Assembly (NCBI GenBank): GCA_933228675.1
Contig: OW121742.1
Coordinates: 123,915,983 to 123,979,982 of the forward strand
Source: Stomorhina lunata
Taxonomy: Eukaryota > Arthropoda > Insecta > Diptera > Rhiniidae
Direction: 5' to 3'
Length of the DNA stretch: 64,000 nucleotides
The position numbers and the translations under genes were made by a program. Below the pieces are notes generated by a model. It was not told the origin of the DNA. It made no database searches and saw only the letters and a list, made by a program, of their open reading frames with translations. Shown one piece after another: positions 1 through 13,065 of this stretch; the stretch's first letter is position 1; the number at the start of each line of letters is the position of its first letter.

Positions 1-1075
1 AAATCTTTTAAAAAGCTTTCAAAAAATTATTATTTGAACACTTTTATCAACTTTTTTGAAAGCTTTTTAAAATCATTATTAGAAAGCTTTCGAAAGTATT
101 ATTTCAAAAATATTTTTGCTATATTTTATATTATATATTTACATTATATATTTTAATATCGCAAAAAAAAACTTTTCGTCAAAAGCTTTTTTTTTTAACA
201 AAAAGAAATACTAGAGAAGCTTTACTAGGAAGCTTAATTACAATTATTTTCGATTTATTTCAAGTCCATTTCTAAAATAATACTTTCGAAAGCTTTCTAG
301 TTATGATTTTTAGAAAGCTTTCTAAAATGTTTTAAAATTAAACTTCTTAAAAAGTTTCTTTTAAAGGTTTTCCAAAAATGTTTATAAATATTTCTAATGA
401 TGATTTTTTGAAAGCTTTCAAGAAATTTGTCAAATGCTTTACAAAATCCTTTAATAAAAAGTTGAACGAAAGCTTAATTAGGTATTTTCTCAAATGTTTC
501 TTTCTCAAAGCAAACTTTTTTAATCTTAAGAAATTAAGAAATTTTTTAATACTTTTTTCAAAAACCTTTAACTAATAAAAAGCTTTTTTAAGGCATTTTT
601 TAGAAAGCTTTACTAAATGCCTCATTTTTAAGGTTTTAAATAAAAAGTAAATAAAAACTCTTTGCTCAAATCTTCATATAAAGCTTCGTTTTGTGCCCAA
701 TACTAAAGCTTTTTTTTTATAAAACCCATATAAATTTTATTTAGAAAGCTAATAGAAAGCTGCATTTAAAAGCTTTTCCAAGAACTTTAATCAAAAGCTC
801 ATTGAAAATTGATAATTTAAAAGTCATTTAAAACTTAATCAGAAAGCTTTAGTAGACAGATATAATTTTTCTAACATCTTCTTGAAAACATCTTTCAAAG
901 CGAAGGCCATGATCAAGTAAATAACTTCTACAAAAAGCTTTGAAAAAATGGGTTTGAAAAGCTCGATTTAGAAAACATGTCAAAAGCAATAGAAAATTTG
1001 TTTATCTAGCAAAATGTTCAATGAAACTTTTTCTTTAGTTTAAAAAAAAACAAAATTTAAAAAAAGCTTTATTTA
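1..1075. repeat. AAGCTT-rich AT-rich DNA
   Basis: The palindromic word AAAGCTTT and variants such as GAAAGCTTTC recur every few tens of bases in otherwise low-complexity A/T sequence. No fixed period and no coding signal are visible. The short reading frame at 378-575 is Lys/Phe/Leu-rich and reflects base composition. The same texture returns at 3930-5870, so this is a dispersed simple-sequence class in the large upstream intron. Confidence 0.6.
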
Positions 1076-1739
1076 TCTTTATGAATATGTTATGGAAACA
1101 GTGTCCTTCTCTAGTCCTGTTGCCTTTGTGACTTCGTATTTTGTTGCTTTTTGGAATATTTTGCTGTTGTAGTCTATTTTGTAGTGACTTCTGTTGTTGT
1201 TTGCTTTAAATGTAGTCTACAGGTATATGTTATATTTGTCCGGTTTGTCTATCCGCAATGTGTTTATACTGAGGGCCTGCATAAAATATTATGTTGCCTG
1301 TTGCACACAAAAAACATTGTAAATGTCATCATTATTGTAAATGAAAGCAAAAATTTGTTTTATGGTTATGAGAGAAAAACTCTGCTGATATTTGGGAGGT
1401 TAAAGGAAGTTTAAGGAAAATTTAGCAAGAATATAAAGGTTACAAATTTAAATATTTCAAATTAAACTATATTTGAAGTTTAAAGCTATAAATACTAGGA
1501 AATTAAAAGGAATTATATTGATATCCTAAAAGTATGATGTGGATTTTGGCAGTAAATTATATAAGATATGTAATAATTTGTTGCATATTTTGAGGCTTTT
1601 AATTTTTGAAAGAGCTCATAATGTATTAGTTACCCTAATTGTGTCTTATAAATGAATACATTTTAAATGCTCAAAATTATTTTAAATTACTCTAAAAGTA
1701 TACCGAGAATTTAAATTTTTCTATAAAATATAATTTTTA
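1076..1739. other. Intronic DNA with no recognised feature
   Basis: Non-repetitive AT-rich sequence. The open frame at 1151-1414 has no family resemblance, no convincing splice context and a composition-driven Val/Phe/Cys-rich product. Confidence 0.6.
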
Positions 1740-2190
1740 TCGAACAATTTTCCAAAGAAAAATATTTTTATTAGAAATTTTTCTATAAAAAAATTTGAAT
1801 TGGAAATATCAAAAAAATATAAAAATCTAAGATTGTTTAATATTAGAATTTATTTCTGTTTTGAAAAATATTCCGAATATTTGCAAAAATATTCCCAATG
1901 TTTACAAAAATAAAAGTGTCGTGGCAACAATGTTCGAGATTATAATTCTTTGTTCTCTATAGTAATTTTTTTTATCAAAAATTTTTTTATAGAAAATTTT
2001 TTTATCAAAAATTTTTCTATAGAAAATTTTTGTATCAAAAATTTTTCTATAGAAAATTTTTTTATCAAAAATTTTTCTATAGAAAATTTTTTTATCAAAA
2101 CTTTTTCTATAAAAATTTTTTTATCTAAAATTTTTCTATAGTAAACTTTTTTATTAAAAATGTTTCTATATAAAATATTTTTTTAAAATA
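1740..2190. repeat. S4 satellite fragment with a partial copy of element end A
   Basis: Tandem copies of TTTTTCTATAGAAAA alternating with TTTTTATCAAAAA fill about 1960-2160. Positions 1855-1945 repeat the inner part of element A (GTGTCGTGGCAACAATG), which recurs at 2274-2322. The stretch is therefore a duplicated A-plus-satellite unit. The long reading frame here is a translation of the repeat. Confidence 0.75.
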
Positions 2191-2194
2191 TATA

Positions 2195-2493
2195 AAATAT
2201 AAAAATCTAAAATTGTTTAATATTAAAGTTTATTTCTGTTTTGAAAAATATTGCCAATATTTACAAAATTATTCCCAATGTTTACAAAAATAAAAGTGTC
2301 GTGGCAACAATGTTCGAGATTATATTTCTTTGTTCTCTCGAACCATGTATTTTGTTGCTATAAATTGGATTTTGATTTGTTTCTTGCCAAAAAGCAAAAG
2401 CCTTTTCTTATTTACACGAGTTTTATTTATGACCGTGGTATTTACGAAAATTAAAAAAAATTCATCGGCTTCTGGTGGTATGGGCTGCCTACT
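2195..2493 (-). mobile_element. Conserved transposon end A, minus orientation
   Basis: Read on the minus strand this starts TAGGCAGCCCATACCACCAG and runs through GAAACAAATCAAAATCC and CAACATTGTTGCCACGAC-like segments to a poly-T/A stretch that joins S4 satellite. It aligns along most of its length with 34947-35260, and in part with 58468-58572, 30988-31180 and 25268-25345. It is one terminus of a dispersed non-autonomous element. No coding sequence is apparent. Confidence 0.7.
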
Positions 2494-3929
2494 CCTGCTT
2501 ATAATAAACAATGTGTTGGATACTTTAAGGCGTAATAAGTATAAAATCCTTAAGATAGGCTTTATTTTTGTAAACATAATTTATTTTTATCAAACTTTTA
2601 TTTTTGTTGAATTACTAATTTCAATCTTCAAAAATGTCTTATTTAAACTTAAATTATATAAATAAAACCCCTTCTTTTAAAACAAAACAATTCAATGCAA
2701 TTATCTTCTAAAACTCGTGTAAGTTCTAGTTTTGTTTTTCTTTTCATTCAAAAATAATAAAGTGTTAAAATTACAAATAGACTCCCCGGGAAAAAAATTT
2801 AACACTTCAACAAATATGGGCTATTATCAACGAGTATTTAAAAGCATTTTGAAACTTTGCCAAACACACTCTTATAGCATACTTTTGGGTAGTTAAACAC
2901 GAGTTATAATAATAGCAATAGTTGCACTTAGTTTTTTCCAACACCACTACCAGCAGCCACCAACAAACATGTAAAGCCAACAAAAGCTTACCACAGAAAC
3001 CCCTAAAAGCAGGCAGTATTAAAAAACAATAAAAAATAAAACCAACGACAAGGCTTTTGCCACCAAAAATGGCAAGTTGCAGAAAAAAAAAAATTAGACA
3101 AAAAATAAGCATGAAAAAAATGAAATTTAGTTTTACAATTGCCAAAAAAAAAAAGAGAGAAAAAAAAGAAAATTTTGGAAAATAAAACTCTAAAGGAAAA
3201 AGTTGTACTTAGTAGAACATTAAACGGAAGTTAAACTAAAAATTGTTTTAATAGCGTCACGTTTGGCCTTTTTGTTGCTACTAAACGAGCTAAAAAGTAT
3301 GTTGCATGCAACATGCTATTTTGTAATAGGATGCCAAGAAAATAGAAATTACTTAAAAAAAAAAACAAAAATCCCAAAAAACATGCATCATTTTTATTAG
3401 GCAGCCTGTTGCATATGCAAAGTTTTTTTTTGGCATAAGGAGTTGTAAAGTACTGCTTCTAAAATTCGTTTTACTCCTTTCTTTTATATTAAAATGTAAT
3501 ATAAATTTAAAATCTAAATTTGTTTGCGTTTGTCATTGTCGCCAGCACCGTCGTCATTGTCGTCATCATCATTGATGTCGTCGTCGTCGTCAAACAGCCT
3601 AAGGAAAGTTGTCATAAAAAATTTGTTAATAAATTAGAGGAAACAGGAAACCGGATGTTTTAAAACATGTTTTCGAAAGGAAATTGAACTGAATATGAGA
3701 ACGTTTTAGTAAATAACACCTAAATAAAAAAGTCATTTGTATTTTTGTGAAGTGTGTGGAAAATAAAAAAGAACTTGTTTTTTTTTAGCCGAAAGCTTTA
3801 ATGGATGGAAATAATGTTTGCGTAAAGGCTTCGTGCTGTTTCAGGAAATTGGCAACACTTAAAAATGTCTAGTGCTAAAAATCAATTTAAAATATTTAAA
3901 AATATATTTAAATAATTATAAAATAGGCC
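2494..3929. other. Non-repetitive intronic DNA
   Basis: AT-rich unique sequence with A-runs and one triplet-repeat patch (3531-3592). The minus-strand frame at 2807-3145 is Leu/Phe/Cys-rich, lies in low-complexity sequence and resembles no family I know. Confidence 0.55.
3531..3592. repeat. GTC/ATC trinucleotide microsatellite
   Basis: Imperfect GTC, GTCATC and GTCGTC units give an unusually GC-rich patch in this AT-rich intron. No reading frame around it looks coding. Confidence 0.75.
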
Positions 3930-5870
3930 TTTGTATGCTAAAGCTTTTGAGGATTTCCCTAACTCACTTTTATTAAAGAAAAACATTTATTAAAAATGTT
4001 GTTTCTTTTTTTCGAAAGTTTTTAATGAAAGTAATTTTTTAATTATAAATTTATAACATAAACGTTTTTTTAATTAAGCTTTCAAGAAGAGTTCGATAAA
4101 AGTAAATCTTTTTTATTACAATTTGATCACAATTTCTATATGATTTCATTCTAAATATTTTTTTAGGCCAAAGCTTTCTCTGAATATACAGCTCATTTTT
4201 ATGCTTACAATATGCTATTTTATACAAAAGTTTTCTAACTACAAAAGCTTTAAGCAAGAGTTCATCATTTAAAATATTTTTAAGCCAAAACTTATTGTAA
4301 ATATTTCTAGGGCACAGCTTTTTATGAGTATGCAGCTCATTTTTGTGCTTACAATATCAATTTAAAAAAAAAAGCTTTCTAACTACAAAAGCTTTAAGTA
4401 AAAGTTAAGGCAATACATATCGAAGATTAGCTTTTTACAAATCTCGACAATAAAATATGCCTTTTACAAAAAAGCTTTTTTTTAAGAAAGCTTTATACAT
4501 ATGTGTTTTTGGTAGAAAATTTTCATAAAAATTTAATATTTGTCTAAAGCTGTTAATAAAGAATGTTCTTAAGAAGCTTTTTTAAGCGTTAATTTTTATG
4601 TAAAATTATTGTAACTTAAAAGATTTTTGTAAAAGCTTTTACAAAAATGCATTCTTTAGTATATTTTTACTTCAATAATTTTCATGCAAAAGCTTTTTTA
4701 TTTATATAAAATATAAGCAAGAGCTTTTTGAACTAAAAGTTGTATTTATGTCAATAGAACAAAAGTTTTGTGAAAGCTTTTTTCAAAAATGCATTCTTTA
4801 GTATATTTTTGCTTCAATAGTCTTTATACAAAAGCTTTTTTATTTATATAAAATATAAGCAAAAGCTTTTTAAACTAAAAGGCTCCAAAGCTTGAAATTA
4901 TGTCAATTGAGCAAAAACTCTAAACATAATAAAGCTTTGTCCAACAAAAAATTTTTCAAAAAAGGTTTTCATGAAACCGTTTTTATAACTAAAGTTTTCA
5001 TAACATGGCTTTTTTAAGCTTACATTCATATAAAATCATAATTTTTTTCCTAAAAGTTAAATTAGTTACCGCGTTTGCTTATTATTAAAATTATATTTCA
5101 TTGAAAAGCTTTCCCTGACGCTTTTCATAAAAACTACATGTTAACCCAAAAAGGTTTTTTAATCATTTCTTGTTTTATGAAACCTCCATTTAGTGATAAT
5201 TTTTGCATAGAAATAGCTTTGTTAAGGCAATTGCTTCTTAATACAATTATTTAGTTCAAAAGCTTTTCCTTAAAAAGTTTTTCCGAAAAGATTTTTTCGC
5301 GAAAAATTTTTTCGATATTATACCGGTTTTTGAGGAAATAGCTTTTTACTAAAATTATTCTGTATACAAATAATTTGTATCTTAAAGCTTTTCCTGAAGC
5401 TTTCAGTTAAAATTACATTTTAACCTAACAAAGCTTTTTTAAATAGTTCTTTTATTTTATGAAACTTGTATTTATTAAAGAAAGTTCTTTATTAAGGCAA
5501 TAGACTATTATAAAAATAATATTTAATTCTAAAGCTTTTTATGAAAAAAGCTTTTTCAGAAAAGCTTTCATAAAACATGAATTTATTTATATTTTTATTT
5601 TTCATAATAAAGTCGTTTTTGAGAAATATTTTACAAAAGCTTTTAATCACTTTACTTAACGAAAGCTTTTTCGGATAATTTGGTTTTAATGTATATTTTA
5701 TAGTTTTTTTAGAAAAGCTTTCATAAAACTTGCCTTTATTTATAAGTTTTTGTATAATTAAGTCGTTTTGAAGGAAATATTTGACAAAAGCTTTTAATTT
5801 AATTACTTTTCTTAAGGAAAGCTTTTTTGGATAATTAGTTTTTAATGTGTATTTTAAAATCCCTTAATCA
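3930..5870. repeat. Second AAGCTT-rich tract
   Basis: Dense AAAGCTTTT words, many within partly duplicated segments: ATGCATTCTTTAGTATATTT occurs near 4650 and again near 4790, and CTTTTTTATTTATATAAAAT occurs in both. The tract appears to have grown by local duplication. Nothing coding is seen. Confidence 0.6.
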
Positions 5871-7549
5871 TTATGTTTAATTTTTAAACTTATGATTGTT
5901 TTTTAAACATTTTACCTCAATTATTTCGGAATTTTTTTCCGCATACTTCTGGCAAATGTTTTTTTATGTTTTTTCAGTAATTTGCGGCAAATGACATTTT
6001 CAATTAATTTTGCTCTGAATACAGAGGAAAACTGTCATAGTCAAACTGAAAGTAAAACAAAAACAAATGAACAAAAAAAAAAACAAACTTAAAATTAATT
6101 AAAAATGTATTGCAAGTGAAAAACATTTTAATTTTGTTGTCAACATTTATTGTAATCAACGCACAAATCTATGGAAAATTTGCTCTGGTAACCATTAAAG
6201 GAAAAAGTGGAAATTTAATTTTTTTTGAAAAACATTTTCTTTTCAACAAAAATCTTTTACGCCAAATAAATCAGTCATTGAAGTAGAAATGATTAAGAAA
6301 AAAATGCTAGTGATTTCAAAAGAAAAAACTAAGTTTTCTAATATAAGAAAATGATTTCTTAAATCTTTTGATAAAATTAGCGTCAAGGAAAGTCTCAAAC
6401 ACACAAACTGTTAGTTTGCCAGTTTTATTGCCTTTAAATGTCAAATTCGTTTTATTTTCATTTACTGTTTCCTACAGAGCTTTCATCTTTTTATACAATT
6501 TAAAGCCACTTTGTGTGTTACCACATCAAGAAAACCTTAGACTCAACTTTACATCTAAAGAAGTTTTTTATGAGTTATTTCCAGGCTTCTGGTTCCTAAA
6601 CCCCTTTTTCTTCCTTCCACCTTTCTTCAAGTCCATACAAATGTTATACGATGATAAAATGTTTAAATACTTACAACTTTTGCTCGTAGAGAAAAGGCTT
6701 GGGGTTCTTTTATGCAAAATCCATGAAGTAGAAAAAGAGTTTGTTCGCTACATTCTGAATACTCTCAATATAAGCTATTTTTCCCAGGGACAGCCAGAAA
6801 GAGGGAGAAGGAGTCTTATACTTCCACCAGCAGCAGCTGCTGCTGCCGATGTTGTTAAACGTTGTCGACATTGTAGATTTCAGCAAAACTTGCCAAATGG
6901 CGAAAACTTATTTAATTCACTTCGTTTTTTCCACATTTAATTCAATTACATTAAAAAAGTTTTTTTAACAGTTTTTTTTCATTTTTGCTTTTCATTTTGC
7001 ATTTTCCATCTCTAGTTTTTCGTTTTTTCCTTAACTTATTGTGTCAGAAAGCTTTTGTTCGTAAGAAGTCATCGGGTGGGGAGGTAGAGAAATTGAAGAG
7101 GAAAAGTCTTGTTACTGTGTTGTATTACTTTTATATTATTGTTGCCGGTTTCTGTTAAATGTTTCGCTTTTGATTTCGTAAATAGTTTTATTTTTTCTTC
7201 CTTTTTGGAGATTTAAATATATGAAATTGTTTTTTTGGCTGGTGTAGTCGGGGTAAATAGGTATAAATGTGGTAAATTTTAACATAAAAGAGCTTTTAAT
7301 GCTAATGAAAATAAATTGAATTTGAGGAAAGACAAAAATGAAAAGTGTGAGTGAAGGGGATAAAGGCTTTCAACTTTTAAGGAATATTCAGTAACTTAAA
7401 GAGAACCATATGCATAATAACATTTGAGAACAGAAAAGGTTTTTTTTTATAAAAATGGTTCTTTAGATAAAAGCTTTTTTTCACAAAAGTTTTTAGAATA
7501 AAGGAATTTCCTTTCAAAGCTTAACTTATAAAAGCTTTCTTAAACGATA
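5871..7549. other. Intronic DNA with an isolated long open frame
   Basis: Mostly unique AT-rich sequence. The plus frame at 6368-6940 (190 codons) is long for this composition. Its product starts hydrophobic and ends in a basic, Ala-rich, Cys/His-containing tail (AAAAAADVVKRCRHCRF). I recognise no domain. A TTTTTCCCAG acceptor-like site falls at about 6787, but no matching donor with a coherent exon was found. I treat the frame as probably fortuitous. Confidence 0.4.
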
Positions 7550-8795
7550 ATATAGAAAAAGTCTCCACAAGACCTTTTCCTATAGAAAAAAGTCTCCACA
7601 AGACTTTTTCTATAGAAAAAGTCTCCTCAAGACCTTTTTCTATAGAAAAAAGTCTCCTTTTCTATAGAAAAGGTCTCCGCAAGACCTTTTTCTATAGAAA
7701 AAAGTCTCCTCGAGACCTTTTACTTTAGAAAAAAGTCTTCTCAAGACCTTTTTCTTTAGAAAAAAGTCTCCTCAAGACCTTTTTCTATAGAAAAAAGTTT
7801 CCTCAAGACCTTTTTCTATAGAAAAAAGTCTCTTCAAGACCTTTTTCTATAGAAAAAGTCTCCTCAAGACCTTTTTCTATAGAAAAAAAGTCTCCTCAAG
7901 ACCTTTTTCTATAGAAAAAAGTCTCCACAAGACCTTGTTCTATAGAAAAAAGTCTCCTCAAGACCTTTTTTATAGAAAAAAAGTCTCCTCAAAACCTTTT
8001 TCTATAGAAAAAAGTCTCCTGAAGACCTTTTTTATAGAAATAAGTCTCCTCTAGACCTTTTTCTATGGAAAAAAGTCTCCCCAAGACCTTTTTCTATAGA
8101 AAAAAGTCTCCTCAAGACCTTTTTCTATAGAAAAAAGTCTCCTCAAGACCTTTTTCTATATAAAAAAGTCCCCTCAAGACCTTTTTCTATAGAAAAAAGC
8201 TACTCAAGACCTTTTTCTATAGAAAAAATCTACTCAAGACCTTTTTCTATCGAAAAAAGTCTTCTCAAAAACTTTTTCTATATAAAAAAAGTCTCAACAA
8301 GAACTTTTTCTATAGAAAAAAGTCTCCACAAGACCTTTTTCTATAGAAAAAAAGTCTCCACAAGAACTTTTTCTATATAAAAAAAGTCTCCGCAAGACCT
8401 TTTTCTATAGAAAAAAAGTCTCAATAAGACCTTTTTCTATAGAAAAAAGTCTCCACAAGACCTTTTTCTATAGAAAAAAGTCTCCACAATACCTTTTTCT
8501 ATAGAAAAAAGTCTCCACAAGACTTTTTCTATAGAAAAAAGTCTCCACGAGACCTTTTTTATAGAAAAAAGTCTCCACAAGACATTTGTCTATACCTTTT
8601 TCTTTTGAAAAAAGTTTCTCAAGATTTTTTTCTATAGAAAAATGACAGTACAAACCTTTTACAATATATTATAATATAGAAAAAAGTCTCCACGAGGCAT
8701 TTTTATATAGAAAAAAGTCCAAAGGTGAACTTATTCTACCGTAAAAAGGTCTCCACTCAAACTGTTTCTATAGATAAAGCTCTCTTCTCCCTCAA
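7550..8795 (+). repeat. S1 satellite, 31-bp unit, about 35-40 copies
   Basis: The unit is GACC + TTTTTCTATAGAAAAAA + GTCTCCTCAA, 31 bp with 1-2 bp length variation. The centre is the palindrome TTTTTCTATAGAAAAA, and GACC/GGTC-type flanks extend the dyad. Copies are moderately diverged and decay at the right edge (8590-8795). The minus-strand frame in the array (Val-Glu-Thr-Phe-Phe-Tyr repeats) is a translation artefact. Confidence 0.9.
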
Positions 8796-10067
8796 ACTTT
8801 CTCTATTAAAATTATCACTTTTTTCTAAGTACAGATTAATCCTTGGAAATTCTCTTAAATTAATTTAACTTTTGCCTAATTTCTATCATTGAAAATAAAT
8901 ATTTAAACTAAATGCATATTGTCAACGCCTCACAAATATTGTTTATGCAACGACATAACTTTTCTGCTCTATTTTCAAACCAAAATTCCTAAAAGTATAA
9001 AACTTTATAGCACAACATTAGTTTTTGTTGTACTTTTACCACATTTTCCATAAAAATTTATTGATTTCCATTATATGCATAAAATGTTAAATAAATTCTG
9101 CAGATAGAACAAAAAAAAAACTAAAACAAAAATACTCCCATAATATAAATACTAAACTACAAAAACTTTCAATTAAAAATCACAAATCAAGCCAACAATA
9201 TTTTGTAACATAAAATTTTAGTCAATGACTAAGAGCCAGAGTGTAAAGTCTAGTATATGTTGGGGAGTATAAAACATTTAGGCCAGCCTAAAACTCTTCT
9301 ACCATAAATTACAAAATGTATATGTAAATATATATAGAAAACATAAGGATGGACACTCTGACTCACATGATGGAAATGATATTAACAAAAAAATAAAAAT
9401 TGAAAAACAAAAAAAATTATATATCGAGGAGACTACATAAAAACCATCAATTAAATATTTTATCAAAAATGCCTTTTAGCCTAAAGCCGCTTAAAAGCCC
9501 ATTAAACTGTCAGTGTTCTGTTATTTGTTTATAACAACAATTTTTGTTATTTAGTTAAATTTTTTATCTTTTTGGTGCACAAAAAAATATGGAAGTAAAA
9601 ATAATGGAGAATGATATTTTTTGGGCTTTACAGAGAAATAGAGTTGTAATATTTATTTTACTCTTCCTTGAATAATTCAAAAAATGTAGAAAATAAAATA
9701 ATATAAATTTTTATATGCAACAATTAAAACAATATGTCACTAAAAATGTTTTGTGAAAAATGAAATAAAAAAGAAAATTAAATGAAATAGATTGAATTGT
9801 TTTTAAAAACAAATATAACAATTATTTTTAGAAGTTGATGTAATAAATTTTGAAATAAAATTTTAGAAATGTAAAAATATAGATGCATATACTAAACTTT
9901 AAATCTGAGTAGAAAAACACTTTATAGAAGAAAAATTTTAAGAAATTTTAAAATTTGACCTAAAAGTATGCCACCAAAATTTTTTTTAAAAGTATGCACT
10001 TATATTTCATTTAAAGTGCAGCCGAAAAGTATGCCACATATTTTGTAATATTTTAATATTTCTAATT
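8796..10067. other. Intronic DNA between the two S1 arrays
   Basis: Unique AT-rich sequence. A short imperfect inverted repeat, GAGCCAGAGTGT near 9230 and ACACTCTGACTC near 9351, is separated by about 110 bp. Nothing else stands out. Confidence 0.5.
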
Positions 10068-10420
10068 TTTTTCTATAGAAAAATGCCTTGAAGAGACTTT
10101 TTTTCTATAGAAAAAGTTCTTGTGGAGACTTTTTCTATGGAAAAAGATCTCGTGGAGACTTTTTTCTATAGAAAAAGGTCTCAAGAAAACTTTTTTTTTC
10201 TATAGAAAAAGGTCTAAAGAAGACTTTTTTCTATAGAAAAAGGTCTAAAGAAGACTTTTTTCTATAGAAAAAGGTCTAAAGAAGACTTTTTTCTATAGAA
10301 AAAGGTCTCAAGAAGACTTTTTTCTATAGAAAAAATTTTTCTATAGAAAAAGGTTTCGAGGAGACATTATAGAAAAAGGTTTTCTTATAGAAAAATTTTA
10401 TATGGAGACGAAAAAATTCT
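10068..10420 (-). repeat. S1 satellite, inverted orientation
   Basis: Units read GACTTTTTTCTATAGAAAAA then GGTCTAAAGAA. This is the reverse complement of the arrangement at 7550-8795, so the two S1 arrays form an inverted pair about 1.3 kb apart. About ten units, best preserved at 10195-10340. Confidence 0.85.
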
Positions 10421-11763
10421 AAAGAAAAGATATCGAGTTGCTTCCTATTTTGTCTCTAAATTTCATAAGAGATAAGAAATGTCCTCCTTGAATTTACAGG
10501 GAATTTAAACTTTTTACTATTTTTGTATGCCTAAAAGTATGCAATATTTTTTTAATTTCTTTTGAAGCTTAAAAGTATACTACCAATTCTTTTAAACTCT
10601 TAAACTTAAAGCAAAATACAAGATTTTTTTTAATATAACCCAAAAATCATTAAAAAAAAGACTTGAATCTGTTCACCAAACTCCAACTCTTTAAAGACCT
10701 TAAATCCTTTTAACTAAATGAAACGAGAAAGGAACCTCAACATATCAACATAAAAATCACTAATTACATAAATCTATATAAATTAAACTATTTTAATCTT
10801 TTTAAGCAAAAACCACCTAAAAGTATACCATTATTTACAGCAATTTTAATTGCATAACCACCGCCACAGCACCCAAATTAGTTCATATCTCTTTTATGCT
10901 TTTAAAATTTGTCACAAATTATTTTTTAACAATTTTTTAAATACCACAAATCTTTTATTCATTGTTTGGGCTAGCAGGGAAAAAAATCTGTTGCCAGCTC
11001 ACAGGCGACAAAATACTACTCTGGCAAAATAATATGTATAGAATAAAACAAAAAAAAAGAAAGAATTAGTTGATAAAAATTTTTGTAAAGCAAACCGTAC
11101 AATTTGTCTTGTTGCAACAATATTTGCTGTTGCACAAACTAAAACCGGTAGTTATTATAAGCTACACAGATACGGACACAGCAACACACTTATACATGGT
11201 CTATCCTTCACATATTTACATATCCTTTACATGTATAAATACAAATTTTAACATTCCCTATTATTATTTGCCTGAGCAAGAAAAAAACAGGAGTGAGTGT
11301 TATAAATAAATTGAATGCTATCTCAACACATTTACTATATTTAAAACACATGTAAATACTAGAGTAGTCGTAGAATTGAGTGAGTGTGTGTGCGTGTATG
11401 AGTTTTTTTTTTAAACATTTATATATATCAAATGTTTATACTAAAAATGCATTTAAAAAGTAATTTGTCTGAGACCGCCAAAAATAAAATCCGCACGAAT
11501 TTATTTAAAATGTTGCACAAACACCAAAAGTAAATATAGTCATACAAAGATCTACATTTGCACAGACATGCATACACATATAACGCCTGTACTTATGCAA
11601 ATATTTTTGTACGAAATGTAGAGAAAGCATGATTTGAATCAGGCACAAAAAATATTATAGTGATATGAATATTATAAACGTGAACAGCTAACAAATAAAC
11701 CTGTTGGTCTTAAAACAGGATCTAGAAATAGGTAGTGGCTAAAATAATAAGGACGGTTGATAA
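10421..11763. other. Unique intronic DNA
   Basis: Slightly less AT-biased sequence with CA/TG-rich microsatellite patches around 11370-11400 and 11560-11600. Open frames at 10850-11032 and 11070-11309 lack family similarity or exon-like boundaries. Confidence 0.5.
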
Positions 11764-12790
11764 AAATTCCTGAAAAAAATAAGAAATTTTTGAAAAATTT
11801 CTTATAAAAATAAGAAATATTTGAAAAATTTCTTATAAAAATAAGAAATTTTTGAAAAATTTCTTATAAAAAAAAGAAATTTTTGAAAAATTTCTTATAA
11901 AAATAAGAAATTTTTGAAAAATTTCTTATAAAAATAAGAAATTTTTGAAAAATTTCTTATAAAAATAAGAAATTTTTGAAAAATTTCTTATAAAAATAAG
12001 AAATTTTTGAAAAATTTCTTATAAAAATAAGAAATTTTTGAAAAATTTCTTATAAAAATAAGAAATTTTTGAAAAATTTCTTATAAAAATAAGAAATTTT
12101 TGAAAAATTTCTTATAAAAATAAGAAATTTTTGAAAAATTTCTTATAAAAATAAGAAATTTTTGAAAAATTTCTTATAAAAATAAGAAATTTTTGAAAAA
12201 TTTCTTATAAAAATAAGAAATTTTTGAAAAATTTCTTATAAAAATAAGAAATTTTTGAAAAATTTCTTATAAAAATAAGACATTTTTGAAAAATTTCTTA
12301 TAAAAATAAGAAATTTTTGAAAAATTTCTTATAAAAATAAGAAATTTTTGAAAAATTTCTTATAAAAATAAGAAATTTTTGAAAAATTTCTTATAAAAAT
12401 AAGAAATTTTTGAAAAATTTCTTATAAAAATAAGACATTTTTGAAAAATTTCTTATAAAAATAAGAAATTTTTGAAAAATTTCTTATAAAAATAAGAAAT
12501 TTTTGAAAAATTTCTTATAAAAATAAGAAATTTTTGAAAAATTTCTTATAAAAATAAGAAATTTTTGAAAAATTTCTTATAAAAATAAGAAATTTTTGAA
12601 AAATTTCTTATAAAAATAAGAAATTTTTGAAAAATTTCTTATAAAAATAACAAATTTTTGAAAAATTTCTTATAAAAATAACAAATTTTTGAAAATTTTC
12701 TATAAAAATAAGAAACTTTTAAAAAATTTCTCATAAAAATAAGAACGTTTTTAAAAATTTTTTACAAAAATAAGAAATTTTTGAAAAAAG
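11764..12790 (+). repeat. S2 satellite, highly homogeneous 31-bp array
   Basis: About 33 units. Each is a 23-bp perfect dyad, AAGAAATTTTT-G-AAAAATTTCTT, plus an 8-bp linker ATAAAAAT. From about 11800 to 12640 the units are nearly identical, with only rare single-base changes such as AAGACATTT. Divergence appears only in the last 150 bp. This is far more uniform than the other S2 arrays, so this array expanded or homogenised most recently. Confidence 0.95.
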
Positions 12791-13065
12791 GCTATGAAGG
12801 CCTTTTTTCAAATTTCCCCAATAAAACTTTTCATTACCAAATAATGAGTTAAACAGTTAAACTATTGAACACGAACTAGTTACTCATTCGCTGTTTAAGT
12901 CATTACATTAACATGGGGATGTCATTGGAGGCAAGTACTTACCAATTGCAGGAAAGTAATGACTTAAGTAAGCAATTTGAAAGCAACAACAACAACAGCA
13001 ACAACTTTTTTGTTGTTGTGTTATTAAAAACATATATTTTTAAACGAAATACAAAATTTTTTTTA

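Noticed and set aside
6368..6940. 190-residue open frame as a gene
   Set aside because: No recognisable domain, hydrophobic composition, no coherent exon boundaries. A chance frame in a less AT-rich patch is more likely.
11764..12790. CRISPR-like regular 31-bp repeats
   Set aside because: Units are contiguous with no unique spacers, and the host is clearly an animal. These are satellites.
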